DNA from: Paratinospora sagittata
Taxonomy: Eukaryota > Streptophyta > Magnoliopsida > Ranunculales > Menispermaceae
NCBI GenBank assembly: GCA_035771175.1
Contig: CM069594.1
Coordinates: forward strand, 10,168,620-10,232,619
DNA: 64,000 bases
Reading direction: 5' to 3'
Program-made: the position numbers and the translations under genes
Notes under the pieces: generated by a model
Databases searched by the model: none
What the model saw: the letters and a program-made list of their open reading frames with translations, nothing else
What the model was told of the DNA's origin: nothing
Part shown: positions 47,600-58,958 of the stretch, one piece after another
How positions within the stretch are numbered: position 1 is the first letter of the stretch
Layout of the letters: each line of letters begins with the position of its first letter

Positions 47600-49299
47600 A
47601 TATGAAATAAAAGCCTATGATTTCAACAAAGTAACAATTAAAAAGAAATGTAATTAACTTTTGACCTTCCCGAAGATTGAATAGTATAATCACAGACCAC
47701 TTGAAGCGAATTAGTCAAGGAGGCAAAATCGTTTCTGAAACAAAAATAAGCGCCACAAATAATTATATAAGTCCAAATTCAAGCCACAGGCTTCTTTAAT
47801 ATTGATTATTGATTATATATAAATGTTATATTGTCATTAATCTAATGATATTAACAACTAGGAAATTAACTAAAGAAGATTTATTTATAACAACAACAAC
47901 TACAGGAAAATTGACAAGTTTTTGAAGAGAAACTCAAAGAGATATAATATTGAAAATGAAAATTGACAAAACTAATATGTCGTGACTTCTGAGTTGACCA
48001 ATTCAGTTGATTGTTTATTTCATTTTTGTTTGGAGCTGTAACTGATAATTCAAGTATCTTTAGACTTGCTGTCACAACCTTAATTTACATTCTTTGGTGT
48101 TTCCATTGATTCTGCATATTCTTCTAGTGTAATTTTTTTTTTCTTTTTTCTTTTATTATTTTATTTTATAACATTGGGTTGAATTTTTTGATATTTTGAT
48201 CTCCTAGTATAAATTAAATGTAAATAAATTGATTTTTTGGTGGCATAGTTTTAGCTCTCTCAATCGGACATCTATATGCATTGTTGATCTACTAGACATC
48301 ATTTTCAAATTTAATTTTTGGCGCCATAGTTTTAGCTCTTAATCAATTATTAAACACACTATCTTTTTTTACACTCGTCAAGCGTTCTTCTTGTTGATCA
48401 AATTCTGTTAATTATAAAACTCTATCTTTGTTTGAACTATACTTTAACATAGATATCATTTGATTCTTGAGTCTTTGCATATTTCACTTTCCTTGAAGTG
48501 TCTTTTTGGCTTAAACACCCCAAATCTATGATATAATTTATTCCTATTAGTTTCCTTTATGAAAGCATTCTATGATTTTGATTTAATAACACTAAATGAA
48601 AATTTCCTCCTGGCACTCTCTGTACTGATTTAATAACACTAATTTGTTGATTATGATGCACAATTTTTTTAATTGAACTCATCAAGTTTTGTTTTAGTTA
48701 AATCCATTTGGGGTATATATTCAAATGTAATATGTTTCTAACATTTTCACTTACGAAGCACGTGCCTTCCACTAGTAACATATAAAATTTATGTCTAAAC
48801 TATAAAGAAATTATACTATAATACTAAACCCTGAATCCTAAACCATGTACTATAATATTTATACTTTACACAAATGAAAATTCAAAGCAAAACCAAGAAA
48901 AAACTATTATAAAAATTAATATTCAATTTGAAAACATCTCTCTCGGGTTATTTGAATAATTTAACTTCATGATTTAAAATTTATTTTTATGTTTTGATAT
49001 AATTACGTCAAAACTTATTTTTAACGTGACCAATTGCTAATAAAATAATCTAAATAACAAATCTAATTATTATATACCTGATTCTCACCGGAGAGGTTTT
49101 CGCAATGCTGCCCATTTTGACGTCAACACCAAACGTCTACAATATACGTGAGAAATAAAATCAAATTAGTCATTTGATCCAAATAATTTATACAACTCAT
49201 CAAAACAAAAATATTTTTCATAAGTTACAAAAACCATAAAATATATATAAAAAAAAACCTACCCAATCAAATAAAATAATTTGATGGAGGTGTTGTAAC
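47600..49299. other. MULE-1 interior, no coding feature recognised
   Basis: AT-rich DNA between the transposase remnant and the right-end repeats, probably intron or 5' UTR of the leftward transposase gene. No other homology was recognised. Confidence 0.5.
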
Positions 49300-49780
49300 A
49301 AGCTAGAGAATGACATCGCTGGCAAGAAGAGAACGAGAGGGCTGACACAACGAGGAGGGAGAGAGAGAGGCTTCCGACGACGGTGACGGCGACGGTGATG
49401 GAGGAAGGAGTTGCAGAGAGAGAGAGGGAATGGCGTCGAGAGGGAGGGAGAGCACGAGCAGAGAGAGAGACGAAATGGCGTCACTCGCAAGAAGATAGCG
49501 AGAGGGCCGACATAGCGAGGAGGGAGAGAGAGAGGCTTCCGACGACGGTGATGGCGACGACGATGGAGGAAGGAGTTGCAGAGAGAGAGGGAATGACGTC
49601 TAGAGGGAGGGAGAGAACGAGCAGAAAAAGAGACGAAATGGCGTCTCTCGCAAGAAGAGAATGAGAGGGCCGACACAGCGAGGAGGGAGAGAGTGAGGCT
49701 TCCGAAGACGGCGACTGGTACGGCAACGGCAACGGTGAAACTATGGCGATGGAGGAAGGAGTTGCAGAGAGAAATTTGAG
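49300..49780. repeat. GA-rich tandem repeat, about 164-bp period, in MULE-1 subterminal region
   Basis: Units beginning GAGAGGGC(T/C)GACA at 49335, 49500 and 49663 contain GAGGAGGGAGAGAG, CTTCCGA(C/A)GACGG, GGAGGAAGGAGTTGCAGAGAG and GACGAAATGGCGTC. There are two full units and parts on both sides. Open frames across it are Ser/Arg- or Glu/Arg-biased by composition and not real genes. Confidence 0.75.
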
Positions 49781-49839
49781 TGTGGGGTAGGTTGGAGAGG
49801 GTGGGGTTGCGAGGGTACTTGTTGTTTTAGGTTTAGTGA

Positions 49840-50093
49840 AGGCGTCTTTCAAAAAGACGCCTTCCATTCAAAAAAGAAAATAATTTTTGTATGGAAGGCG
49901 TATTTTCTTTTTTGAGTGGAAGGCGTCTTTTCCAAAGACGTCTTCTTAACAGCTGCACCTCCAGCTCCCCAATCCTCGTGGCGTCAGTGTGTCGACTAAC
50001 TGAGCTTTGAATTGTCAAACTATGGCAAACCGAGAATTTTGATAGCATTTGTGAAATTTTTTTATTTTTTCAGAGCAGTCAAATCAAAAGCCA
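49840..50093 (-). repeat. MULE-1 right terminal inverted repeat
   Basis: Inverted partner of 43716-44035. It contains GAAGGCGTCTTT and AAGACGCCTTCC hairpin motifs, and should carry the promoter for the leftward transposase. Confidence 0.7.
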
Positions 50094-51030
50094 GTCTCTA
50101 AATTATACTATTTCAGGGAGAAACTTCATGGGTGGGAACCACCGAATTTATCAAGAGTTGTGGTTGCACTCAAGAATTTTAAGAGATGAGATTATAATAT
50201 TGCAAGGGGAAAGCATGTTTGGATGTGAGGATAGTCTTGCTTAGAGGTGCAACCAAAACTCAGCACTTATGGGAGAGTTTTATTTTATTTTTATTTTTAG
50301 GAATTTTTATTTTTACTCAAGAGCTTTAGCTAGCAATAATACTTGACAAACAGGCAAAGGGCATTCACATTTAACATTATGCCCATTGTACATTGCCCCG
50401 TTAGGGAGAGTTTTTTATAATGCTTTTTAAAGTAAAAATATGTTTGACAAGATTTGCTTTTAGTTAAATTGTAATAAATAAATAAATAAATAAAACAGTT
50501 TTATTGAGCTAGAAGCTAGTGTTTTTTTGTTTTTTTAAAAAAAATATTTTTTGAAAAACTCTTTCAAACAAGGTTATTATTTGATTACCTCAAATTATTT
50601 ATTAATATGTAATTTAAAATGATCTAATTATACACAATTGATATAGTGTCAAAGAACTCCTCTTTTGCGAGAGAGGGGAGTGTCTAGGTAAGCTTTTCTT
50701 TCCTCTTAGTTTAATTTTAATTTCTAACTTTTTTTTTTTGTTTTTACACAGCTACTTTATCGCTATTAATTGATTAGAAAAAAAAAAAGGGAATATGCAA
50801 GTGAAAAGTCATTTTGGGCTGGAATGCATTTTCTTTGACGTATGTAAAGAAGCAAATGCTAAAACCTAGAATCAACCAAAACAACTTGGATTGTGTATCT
50901 TCTTTATATGCTTATTATAGTTTACAATAGTTCATATATATTTTTTAATTATTTTTTATTTTATTTTTAATATAATCTTTCTCTGTTTCTATATAAGATA
51001 TTCTACAGCTCTAGTTTACAAAAGCACAAT
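50094..51030. other. Intergenic, no feature recognised
   Basis: AT-rich gap between MULE-1 and the hAT-like remnant. It includes an (AAAT)n run at about 50471-50490. No coding homology. Confidence 0.55.
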
Positions 51031-51111
51031 TAGGGATGACAAAGTATGACCGAATCCAATTGCCCGATTTTGCCTTGTCCGGTATACAAAAGGTTCAAGC
51101 ATTATTATTAA

Positions 51112-51180
51112 GGAAATTGTTAAAATCACCCACTCATTCTTATTAGTTCACCCACCTAAATTAAAAAAAAAACAAATAAT
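51112..51180 (+). repeat. MULE-2 left terminal inverted repeat
   Basis: It matches the reverse of the region ending at 57612. TTAAAATCACCCACTCATTC is the clearest block, followed by CACCCACCTAAA. Similarity may extend further inward at lower identity. Confidence 0.8.
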
Positions 51181-51654
51181 AAGAAAATATGAAATTACTA
51201 AACTAATCATATAAAAACTATTCAAACCGCGCCCCCCCCACTCTCTCTTCACCCACTCATTCTTCAACCAAACTCTAACTCTCCACCTCTTCAACTCTTC
51301 CAATCTTCTTCAAACTTACAACTTTTTGGATTTTTTTGGAGTTATATTATATTGTTTTCCGATTTTGTTGCCTTGAAAGACATTTAAAAGTGTGGAAAAC
51401 ATCTTTCACAATTTTGGGAGGGGTTGAAAGCTTATAAGAATTTTCTTTTCAATCAAGGTCGTTTGATCTACAATTGGAAGAAAATCAAAAGAATCAGAAA
51501 GTTCTTTGCACTTTATGGTATGTTTAGTTGTTTCTTATAGTGATTTCCATTGAAAAATACCCAAAAATCAAAGAAAAATGGTGCAAAAATGGGTTTGCTA
51601 AAATGGCGATTGAAACCCAATTTCGACGTGTCCGACCACCATGAACCAGAAAAA

Positions 51655-51805
51655 ATGGTTATGTTCGTTCCATTCTGGACGAACAGAACGAGTTTTTCCG
51701 GTCCTGGCAGGCCAGACAGAGTATATCACGATTGAATACGCTCTGTCAGTCCTGCCAAGACCGGACAGAGGCGCTCTGTCCGTCAGGACCCTGACTGACA
51801 GTGCA
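51655..51805. repeat. MULE-2 left subterminal cluster of GGACAGA / CTGTCCG motifs
   Basis: Many short direct and inverted copies of CAGACAGAG, CTCTGTC, GGACAGAG and CTGTCCGTC occur within 150 bp, more GC-rich than the surroundings. It faces a similar cluster at 56885-57130. Such clusters often serve as transposase-binding subterminal repeats, which is inferred here. Confidence 0.65.
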
Positions 51806-51896
51806 ATTTGGAGGTTTTTTTTTAAAAAATTACTTTTTTTTAATGTTGTTATTTATATATAAATTTAATACTAATTTTGACATGTAAATTTTCAGG

Positions 51897-54506
51897 ATGA
51901 CGAGGTTCCCAACGAATGTAGTAGTGTTAAGAATGAGATAGTACGAGATTATACTGAAGAATTTGCCATTGATTTGATGTTCAGTAGTAGGGATGAAATG
52001 GTTGCATGGATTAGAGATGTTGGCCGAAGAAATGAACTTGTTATTGTCATCAAGAGCTCAGATTCAAGGGGGCAGAATGGTAGGCGACCAAGAATAAAAT
52101 TTGCCTGTGAAAAATATGGTGTATATAAACCGAGAAAAGATAAAGAGTGCCATGAAAAGAAAAAGAAGGTGATTGATAACGGAACGAAGAAGTGTGATTG
52201 TCCTTGGGGCCAAAACTTGGCTATTGGTGATGATTGGACTATAAAAGTTGATTGTGGAGTTCATAATCATTCAGCGGCTACACAGATGGAAGGACACTCT
52301 TATGTGGGAAGGCTTACAAAGGACGAGATGGAAATCCTTGTTCAGATGAGTAGGAGTCAAGTAAGGCCTAGAGATATATTAACTACTTTGAAGCAAAGGG
52401 ACATGGATAATGCATCAACACTGAGGACCATATACAATACACACAATAAGCATAAATTGGTGGACTATGGTGGGAGGTCTCAGATGCAACAATTGATGCT
52501 CAAACTCACCGAAAAACAATATGTTGAGTCGCATAAGTCTGATGAAGATGTTGACCGTGTGACGGCTTTGTTTTGGGCACACCCAGTTTCGATAGACCTG
52601 TTGCGTTGCTTTCCAAGAGTTTTGATAATGGATTGCACGTACAAGATGAACATTTACTGATATCCGTTATTTGAGATAGTTGGTATTACGTCAACTAATA
52701 TGACTTTTTTGGTGGCCCATGTATATATGTCAGATGAGAAACAAGAAAACTATATATGGGCACTTGAAAAGTTAAAAGATCTACTTGAAGGGTTGACACA
52801 GCCAGAGGTTTTTATTACAGACAGAGAATTGACTTTGATGAATGCGGTAGGGGTTGTTTTTCCAAAGGTCATAAATTTGTTATGTCTTTGGCATATAAAC
52901 AAAAATGTGTTGGCAAAAACTAAAGGAATGTTCAATCAGAAGAAGAAGTGGGACGCATTTATGAGCATGTGGCACGCCTTGTAAAATCTGAGTCAGAGGA
53001 TACATATGAAGAACATCTAAGGGTGTTGCATACTGATTATGAAAGTTATCTTGATGTCCTTGCATATATATTGAATGAGTGGTTGACAAAACACAGAAAA
53101 AGATTTGTGGCAGCTTGGAGGGATGAAGTCATGCATTTTGGTAATGTCACAACCAATAGGGTTGAAAGTGTACATGAAAAGTTGAAGAAACACTTAGGCT
53201 CTTCTCAAGTGAATTTTGAATCATCATGGAAAACCATTCATGCGTTGTTGGTATTGCAACATACAGAGATAGCAACATCATTTCAGCAAAGTTTGTTCAC
53301 TGTGAAACATTCGCATAGAGATTGGATCTATAACGAACTACGTGGTGTTGTATCCAAATGTGCACTTGACATGATTCAAACAGAATATGTCCGTTGCAAG
53401 GAGAATTACTTCGAAAGAGCTCATTGTGGATGTGTGTTGCGAAGTACACATGGATTACCCTATGCACATGAGATCTTTGAATGCAACCAAGGATATCAGC
53501 CTATCCCTCTTTCTTCCATGGATGCCCATTGGAAGAAACTCGACACGGTTGTCCCTGTTAAGGAGTCGAAGCAAGAATTGCACAACACGGTTGAGTTTGA
53601 AGCGTTTTTGAAGCATTATGATGGCAGCGATGTACCAACGAAGTCAAAAATGCTGAAAAAATTGAGGGAGATATATAATCCATCATCTACATTAATGTTT
53701 GAGCCTACAGTGAAAAGAAACAACAGGGGAAGACCAAAGTTATAGATTGATAGATCATTGAAGAGAGATCCATCCTTTTTTTAGCATGTGTTATCACAGG
53801 AAAATAGTTGTTCCCCTGCTTCTTCCCCTCTTCCTTCCTCTGTTCTTTCCCTGAATACTGTCAAACGATCTGGAAAAGTTCACAGGACAAGGAATTTGGG
53901 CCCTGAAAAATATATTAATCATTTTCCTAAAGGTCTGAAGCCTTACATTCAACAAGTCAAATATGTATCAGCTGATGGGCATTGTGGTTATCGAGCTGTT
54001 GCTCTTTTTATGGGTTTCGGGGTGGATGATTGAAAAAGGGTTAGACAGGATCTCTTGGAGGAACTTCAAAATTTCAGAGATCACTACACAGTGGTGTTCC
54101 AATACAGTGGTAGAATGAATGAAATGATTAAGGTTTTAGAGTGTTTTGATGTACCAGCACCGTCATATGCATGGATGACAATGCCTGAAATGGGTTACTT
54201 GATTGCCAGTAAGTACAATGTTGTCTTCGTTCTCATATCGAATCAACAGTGCTTGACGTTTCTTCCACTGAGGAGTGTACCTGTTTTGCATCAGAGAGAC
54301 GATTGTTTGTTATGGGTTTTGTGAGTGAATGCCATTTTGTGCATATTATTTTGAGCCCAAGTAGTCCTCTACCGCCTATTGCAGCCAATTGGGGAAAGTT
54401 TCATCTCTCATGTGCTAAGGGTTGGGACACACTATACTTAGACCGTATTCTACATTTTACTAGAACTATTCATAATATAGAAACTGTAGAAATAATTTTT
54501 GATTAA
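51897..54506 (+). pseudogene. MULE transposase fused to OTU cysteine-protease domain, broken
   Basis: The exon starts after TTTTCAG at 51896. Order: zinc-finger/FAR1-like region (KKCDCPWGQNL, VDCGVHNHS at about 52190-52270); MULE DDE core (LIMDCTYK at about 52625, FITDRELTLMNAV at about 52815, LCLWHINKNV at about 52880); C-terminal part with GNVTTNRVESVHEKLKK at about 53140. An OTU domain follows with DGHCGYRA (Asp, Cys) at about 53975 and the His segment HFVHIILSPSSPLPPI at about 54335. Breaks: TGA 52658 (Arg expected), a one-base loss near 52981, TAG 53743, TAG at about 53782, TGA 54031 (Trp expected) and a frameshift near 54300. Apart from the frameshifts, both parts are in one frame, so the ancestor was probably a single fusion protein of about 850 aa. 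Confidence 0.85.
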
Positions 54507-54659
54507 AAAGTAAATTCTTCATTGTCATTTTTTTTGTAGCTGATATATTTTGATGTCAAAAAAGAGTTTGTACATGACTTTCATATAAATTAATACTCAA
54601 TGACATTGTTTTTCTGAATTCCATTACATGCATTCATAATGAAAAAAAAAAACAGAATC

Positions 54660-56806
54660 CATTTTATGCTATGTTTGTCTTCTTCGAACAATTCTTGATT
54701 GAGTTCCTAATGGCTCTCCACGTTCGAAATGCGCAACTGGCGTGGAGGCCTGATCTTAGTGTGCATTACTAATGCTAGCACCAGATAGAGCCGCAATAAC
54801 GTCATCGACCCTCGTGTACACATTCTCGAGCATTTGTTCTTCCCTCCTCCTTGCTTTTAATACCATCAACATTTCCAGCGCTCGTTTGATGCATTCCTAA
54901 GAAAATAAAAAAATCGATTAATACCAAATATATGTCATTCGTAGATATGCTATGAAATTTGGTTTATTACCTACGCTTTATCGATGTTAGTGTGTCGGCC
55001 CGGTGGTACTTGAGTACCTCAAAATTCAAGATTTTGGACTATTGGCTATGAAATTAAGTGGAACTAATCCAGATATCCTTCTACTGTGTCCCATGGATTA
55101 CATAACGTCTGCCCACGTAGATGGTTCAGTAGCAAATGGTACTCCCAATTTTCCCACATCTGATCAATGAAAGTATAATGAACAATGTAGTTGCGCGCCT
55201 TAGCACCTCTCTCTACTCGAGTTGGGCGCATAGGATCACGTGGGATCGATTGTACATATCCAAGTTGACAAAGAAAACGATCTGGGTGATATGGCTAAAC
55301 CACTTCAAAACACTTAAGACATGATGTGTAGAATGCAACTTCATGTAAAGGACATAGGTCTCTACAATCTGTATAAGGGTCCCATATAACCTAAACAGAA
55401 TAATGGAGAACGATTTCAAATATAAGTTAAAATTTGTATAAGCACGAAATTTAATTTAAACGATTAACATTTACTTGATTCGATTGAAGATCATCAATCA
55501 TCTCACGCAATGTTTCAAAATTCTCTTGGCGTAGTCCCATTTCTTTTCTAGGCTTCCACTTTCGAGCGCGTGGGTAATTGTTTGTATAAGCATGATTAAC
55601 GTGCGGTTGAACCAAAGGTATGTGCTCATACAACCACGCCTAACAAATATAAGAATTTTTTTTTATTAGGCATAAAAGAAAATGAAAGCGTTCGAACAAC
55701 AAATATGCTTTTCATAATTTACATGAAAGAAATAAATAAGATAAGGTAGCTTTACCTCTAACAAACTTGTGTATCCTGCAATCTGTTGTACGCCATATCT
55801 TGTCTCACAACTTAATTGGCGATATAAGAAAGCCAGACACGTAGAACCCCATGCATATGTGCTGATCGCTTCCAGGTTCACCAACAATTTCAAGTAAATT
55901 ACGTTGACCCTTGAAAAGCTCTTGTCAGTAAAAATAGTATAGCTTAATATGAACAACAAATATGCTCTTGCAGTACACTCAGCTGAAGGATATGGTTCAT
56001 TTTCTTTAAGTTTCGACCCAAATCTTTGTTCTAACCAATCCAATCGCACTGACTGTCCTCTATGCGTGACGATCTCATTAGTTGCATGTTGAATTGACAT
56101 CCCTAATGCTTCATGGAGTAGTAAGACTACCTCTGCATTGTCTATTACTTCGCAATTTACTGCCTTACCCAAAGTTGTTATGCGTAGTAAAACCATGACA
56201 TCATCGAGAGTGATGCTCATTTCCTCGAAAGGTAGGTGAAGTGTATTTGTCTCTGGGTGCAACCTCTTCACTACAGAAGAAATTAAAACTTTGTTGCATT
56301 CTCGTAGGTGTATTTTAGCAAAGGATAAAGCCCAGACTCTTTAATAATTTTCAAAACCCTTTGCTTCTCAGGGTGTTGACTGAGATCCCAAGTCACCAAT
56401 TTTGTACCATGATTGATGCATTTCAGAAGTTTGCGTTTCTGCATTAGTAAACAAAATATCAAAATTAATTAAATAAATTCATTTAGACTTAATCATAAAA
56501 ATTCAGTTTAAAATCATTATATACCTTGTTCCGCCATATGAAATATGCTACGTGTGTTTTAAAATGTGTGAGAATTGATGAATCAGTAGGTCCACCAGGG
56601 CAAGGACCAGCCAGTACTTGTGAATCGGAAACCTCCGGTTCGTTGGCCTCTTCCTCCACCTCTTCTTCTTCATCTTCATTTATAATTGGTGGCGGTAATT
56701 GCTCTTGTTGGCGACGTCTTCTCCTAGCCGAGGCCGTCGGCCGATCTCTTTGGGAGCTTTGCCCCTCAGTAGTGGAGACACTGCGTCTTTTTTGTCTCGA
56801 TGGCAT
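54660..56806 (-). pseudogene. Plant mobile domain (PMD, MAIN-like) gene carried by MULE-2
   Basis: Exons by GT-AG and homology: 56806-56525 (basic and acidic N-terminus with SARRRRRQQ and EDEEEEVEEE), 56438-55756, 55639-55475, 55390-about 54975, and about 54896-54665. Exon 2 has the PMD core: HLPFEEMSITLDDVMVLLRI, a region with VRLDWLEQRFG, AYLLFILSYTIF and STYAWGSTCLAFLYRQL. Exon 4 adds WDPYTDCRDL and FLCQLGYVQSIPRDP. Exon 2 is 683 nt and needs one frame change near 56300, so the copy is broken. PMD proteins (MAIN, MAIL) act in plant silencing and meristem maintenance, and PMD also occurs in plant transposons. It converges on the transposase-OTU gene. Confidence 0.75.
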
Positions 56807-56884
56807 ATCTAAATAAGAAATAATTAAAAAACCATGTTAGTACCATAGGTTAGTGTAAATAAATAAATAATAATAAAAAAAAAA

Positions 56885-57130
56885 CGGTTCGTCCGTTCGA
56901 AAGGGGATGGACATAATGCCTTTGTTCGTCCTCTCTCGGATGAACAAAATGCATTTTGTCCGTCCGCTAGGGAACGAACAGAGGCATTATGTCCGTCCCC
57001 CTTCGAACTGACGGACCATTTTTTTTTTAATCTATCAGTCCGTGCTTGGATGAACAGAGCGTTTCTGTCCGTCCAAACATGGATGGACAAAGTCGAGTCT
57101 GTCCGGCCTTGGTCGGCCAGATAGCTCGAT
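56885..57130. repeat. MULE-2 right subterminal cluster of GTCCGTC / GGACAGA motifs
   Basis: Repeated GTCCGTCC, ATGGACAAAG, GACGGACC, CTGTCCG and GAACAGAG motifs in both orientations mirror the left cluster. The minus-strand open frame across it is an accident of these repeats. Confidence 0.65.
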
Positions 57131-57529
57131 GCGAGCCGTGAAATAGGATATCGAAAAAACCTTTTTTCACCACATTTCAACAGATTTTTTCATGATTTAG
57201 GTCCTAGATCTAGGTAGAAATGAACAAATAACACTAAATAAGATAACAAATCCAACTTATAACTTGAAAAATTGAAGATTTACTCGTCGATTTATATTTG
57301 AGATTTTCTTCGCGAAATCTTTTGATTTTACCTCTAGATATTCTCCTTTTCTTGCCAAAAAGTCTTAAAATGTTGATTTAACTCCTTCAATGGTTGAAAT
57401 CAAGCAAGAAATGAAGATTGAGAGAGGAGGAAAATGGATCGTTGGAGAGGAAATGAAAGAGAGGCGTTGAAGAGAGGAGAGAGGGCGGGAAGGGTATTTT
57501 GGGAATTAGGGTGGGTAGAGAGATAGGGT

Positions 57530-57612
57530 TTAGTTGTTTTTGAATTTTTAGGTGGGTGAAGTGAATAAGAGGGTGGACTGATAGGAATGAGTGGGTGGTT
57601 TTAGTAGCTTCC
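57530..57612 (-). repeat. MULE-2 right terminal inverted repeat
   Basis: Inverted partner of 51112-51180. It holds a GAATGAGTGGGTGG block and TTTAGGTGGGTGAAG. It has a small insertion relative to the left end. Confidence 0.8.
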
Positions 57613-58249
57613 ATTATTAAAAGATAGGGCCACCGCTTTGGGTGAAAAAACTTAGGCCCAAATTCAAAATCGAGTCGGGTCTAGGCAAGCAATTTTAAAA
57701 ATCCAGGTTTCTAGAACTCGGTTTATGTTGGGGTAAAATTGCCAATTTTTCTTATTTTATCTAAAATATATTACTAATCACATAGTTTTGTCATAAAATT
57801 ACTTTTGCTGTACTATAATAAGTTTTATCTTTTTAAATATGAATATGGCAGTTTCCTTATAAATTTTATACATTATTATTTATATTTTTATATTAAAATT
57901 ATTAATTAATAGTAAATACAATATAAATTTTTAAAATTTAGACAAAACTGAGCAACCCAAGTTTAAATAAGGTTGGGTTAGTGTAAAGATATGGTGCTCA
58001 AATTTAAAATTAGGCTAGGTCTGGGTACACCATATGTGTGTTAATATAATGTGTTGTCCAAACTTGAACTTTGCTCCAACCTAATCTTTTGCCACCCCTA
58101 GCCATAACTATAATTTTCAAGGTTGATAAGAGTAAGCCAAAATCTAGCTACACATTGTTCTACCAAAAATTCATTTTAGATTTTTAGTGATATCTTTTTG
58201 GCCAAAAAAGGAAAATTACATTATATTAAAAACCGACGGAAGAGCCATA
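57613..58249. other. Right part of the hAT-like remnant and flank, no gene
   Basis: AT-rich repeat DNA with no coding homology between MULE-2 and the copia-2 LTR. Confidence 0.5.
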
Positions 58250-58254
58250 AGTCA

Positions 58255-58417
58255 TGGTACCATATATGTGCAGTTTATATGTATGTTAGTTACTATATAT
58301 GTGTACTTACCATGTATAGATTAGGTTTACCTTACATAGCCTAGGGCTTCATGTATATATACCCATGTGTATAGTCATTGATATCAATTAAGAAAAGAAA
58401 TACTAAGTTTTCTCACA
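58255..58417 (+). repeat. Copia-2 5' LTR (163 bp)
   Basis: It runs from TGGTACCATATATG to TTTTCTCACA. It is shorter than the 3' LTR because it has fewer copies of an internal unit of about 17 bp (GTAGTTACTATATATGT type). Confidence 0.9.
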
Positions 58418-58958
58418 TGGTATTAGAGCATGTTCTAGGGTTTCTATCACTATCTTCCACCGCCGCCTTTCTCTGTCGTCATCACCTGTGACAACTTGAG
58501 ATTGCTCACTGCACGTGACCATTGCTCTTCTTCTCTCTTGACTGCGCGTGATTGGTCATCTCTTGTAGGCAGCAGATTCCACGAGTCCCGTCGCCACCAT
58601 AATAGTCGTCGTTTCTACGCCCCTTCTCTCCTTTCTTCCGCTGTTGTGTTTTGTTTAGTTCAGCTGGCACTGAGTTTGTCGCCATCGCCACTGCCGTTGA
58701 TTACAGATTGTTTCTCAGTTATTTTTTTGGCTTTCTGTAAGTTGGAAATACTATTGTTTCTCGGTTATTGTTTCTCAGTGAGACACTCGTGCTTTCTGTA
58801 AGTTGCGGATACATAAATTCCTTAGCTTACCAATACTTTTTGACTTTTATTTTCAAAAGTCATCATTACACAAGCCATTATTACACAAGTCATCATTACC
58901 TTCTGTAAGTAATACCTTGTCATTTGCAAAAGCCATCATTATTTTCACGTCTATTGCC

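Larger units (their letters stand above)
43716..50093 (-). mobile_element. MULE-1: Mutator-like element with long terminal inverted repeats
   Basis: The left end (43716-44035) and the right end (about 49840-50093, read in reverse) match over long stretches. GGCTTTTGA is at the extreme ends, then ACAAATGC, GGTTTGCCATA, TTTGACAATTCAAAG, a shared CACACTG..GCCACG block, and AAGACGCCTTCCAT motifs inside. A MuDR-type N-terminal transposase remnant runs leftward from the right-end side, as expected for a TIR promoter. The catalytic part is gone, replaced by a tandem array (44060-45215). I found no clear 8-11 bp target duplication at these ends. Confidence 0.75.
51104..57620 (+). mobile_element. MULE-2: Mutator-like element carrying transposase-OTU and PMD genes
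   Basis: The ends at 51112 (GGAAATTGTTAAAATCACCC) and 57612 (reading inward GGAAGCTACTAAAACCACCC) are matching inverted repeats, continued by CACTCATTC(T/C)TAT and CACCCACCTAAA. The 8-bp direct repeat ATTATTAA flanks it at 51104-51111 and 57613-57620. Inside are a MULE transposase fused to an OTU protease-like domain (plus strand, 51897-54506) and a convergent plant-mobile-domain gene (minus strand, 56806-about 54665). Both are damaged by a few stops and frameshifts, so the element is recently dead or non-autonomous. Confidence 0.85.
51031..58100. mobile_element. hAT-like remnant split by MULE-2
   Basis: The left end TAGGGATGACAAA (51031) and the right end, reading inward, TAGGGGTGGCAAAA (58100 leftward) form an inverted pair typical of plant hAT-derived repeats. 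Its interior (57640-58090) has GGGTCTAGG/CCCAA-style motifs. MULE-2 (51112-57612) is inserted close to its left end. No 8-bp duplication is seen (AGCACAAT versus GCCATAAC), so the ends are inferred from the inverted repeat alone. Confidence 0.5.

Noticed and set aside
49218..49867. Ser/Arg-rich and Glu/Arg-rich open frames on both strands
   Set aside because: They are translations of a GA-rich tandem repeat; both strands are open because of composition.
43708..50101. Target-site duplication for MULE-1
   Set aside because: The flanks TAGAATTAG and AGTCTCTAA do not match, and shifting the ends by a few bases does not help.
56824..57180. 118-aa minus-strand open frame with repeated RTD motifs
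   Set aside because: It translates the MULE-2 subterminal GTCCGTC repeats; the matching left cluster has no such frame.
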